In this document: positions 63,701 through 64,000 of the stretch, one piece after another | Layout: each line of letters starts with the position of its first letter | Position numbering within the stretch: the stretch's first letter is position 1 | Origin: Amorphochlora amoebiformis | Lineage: Eukaryota > Cercozoa > Chlorarachniophyceae | Assembly (NCBI GenBank): GCA_054601695.1 | Contig: BAAHQB010000003.1 | Location: 2,232,001-2,296,000 of the forward strand | DNA: 64,000 nt | Direction: 5' to 3' | Position numbers and translations under genes: made by a program | The notes under the pieces: generated by a model | The model's database searches: none | The model's input: the letters and a program-made list of their open reading frames with translations, nothing else | What the model was told of the DNA's origin: nothing

Positions 63701-64000
63701 CATCGAACATCGCACGAAAGAAGAGGAGCGGAGGAAGACCACATGACGTTAAGGCCTATCCCAACGCCGAATGGTACCTGAAGATGGGGAGCACTGACAC
63801 CGACTTTTGGGTTATGGTTGTGAAAGACGGGAAAGAAGGGACGACTACCAATAGACGCTACCGAGTGACCAACATGGTCAAAACGGCAACGAAGACCGTA
63901 GAAGTGGACCAAAAGAAGAAGAAGCTGAACAACTGGTTCACGATAACTTCAAAAGATAAAGGCAAACTGGCAGTCAGGCTGGACAACTGGGTGGAACGCG
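63701..64000 (+). CDS. Unidentified gene, partial at window edge
   Basis: After a T-rich tract and acceptor (ATGGACAG) one frame stays open to the window end: SNIARKKRSGGRPHDVKAYP, EWYLKMGSTDTDFWVMVVKD, NRRYRVTNMVKTATKTVEVD, LNNWFTITSKDKGKLAVRLD. The alternating hydrophobic pattern suggests a beta-rich domain. The start exon and the rest of the gene are outside or unrecognised; family unknown. Confidence 0.45.

Overview
This window is nuclear DNA of a eukaryote, most likely a microbial (protist or algal) lineage. Genes are split by GT-AG introns, exons are GC-rich, and nearly every intron and spacer is filled with long (TA)n microsatellite. Interstitial TTAGGG/CCCTAA arrays, a tRNA-derived SINE family and DDE DNA transposons are present. 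One gene starts with a signal-peptide-like leader followed by a basic stretch, as in plastid-targeted proteins of algae with secondary plastids; I treat that as a hint only and do not name the organism. All exon boundaries were read by eye from splice signals, open frames and phase.

Left part (1-6530): a minus-strand S1 RNA-binding-domain gene (about 3954 to 1546, perhaps to 370) and, divergently, a two-exon MAPEG-family membrane protein gene (4183-5824). Next come two nearly identical 4.4-4.5 kb DNA transposons (6534-10914 and 11105-15602) in opposite orientation, 190 bp apart. Each has perfect 22-bp terminal inverted repeats and its own 3-bp target-site duplication (ATT and CTA). Each carries a PIF/Harbinger-like DDE transposase gene and a divergent second gene of unknown function, around a promoter with 11-bp iterons. 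A small gene with two tandem PC4 domains lies just to the right (15954-16523, minus).

Middle (16.5-40 kb): TA tracts and minisatellites, with a seven-exon LON substrate-binding-domain gene (22446-26129, plus), a divergent unidentified gene (about 22296-21110, minus) and a doubtful Ser/Ala-rich gene (34052-36752).

Right part (40-64 kb): a large plus-strand gene for a PDZ-like + Arg/Gly-rich + RRM protein (43298-52064, possibly starting upstream), then a plus-strand homologue of the Dictyostelium DD3-3 protein (54253-61326) with a C-terminal membrane anchor. TTAGGG arrays follow the 3' end of both genes. The introns of these two genes hold four same-orientation copies of a tRNA-derived SINE ending in TA tails. 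An AT-rich, mobile-looking gene of unknown family (61998-63114, minus) and the first part of an unidentified gene (from 63701) close the window.

No operon-like functional grouping is visible. The strongest leads are the paired Harbinger-like elements with their unusual second gene, the SINE family, and tandem duplications that run into splice acceptors, including an array of six copies of a micro-exon with its splice sites.
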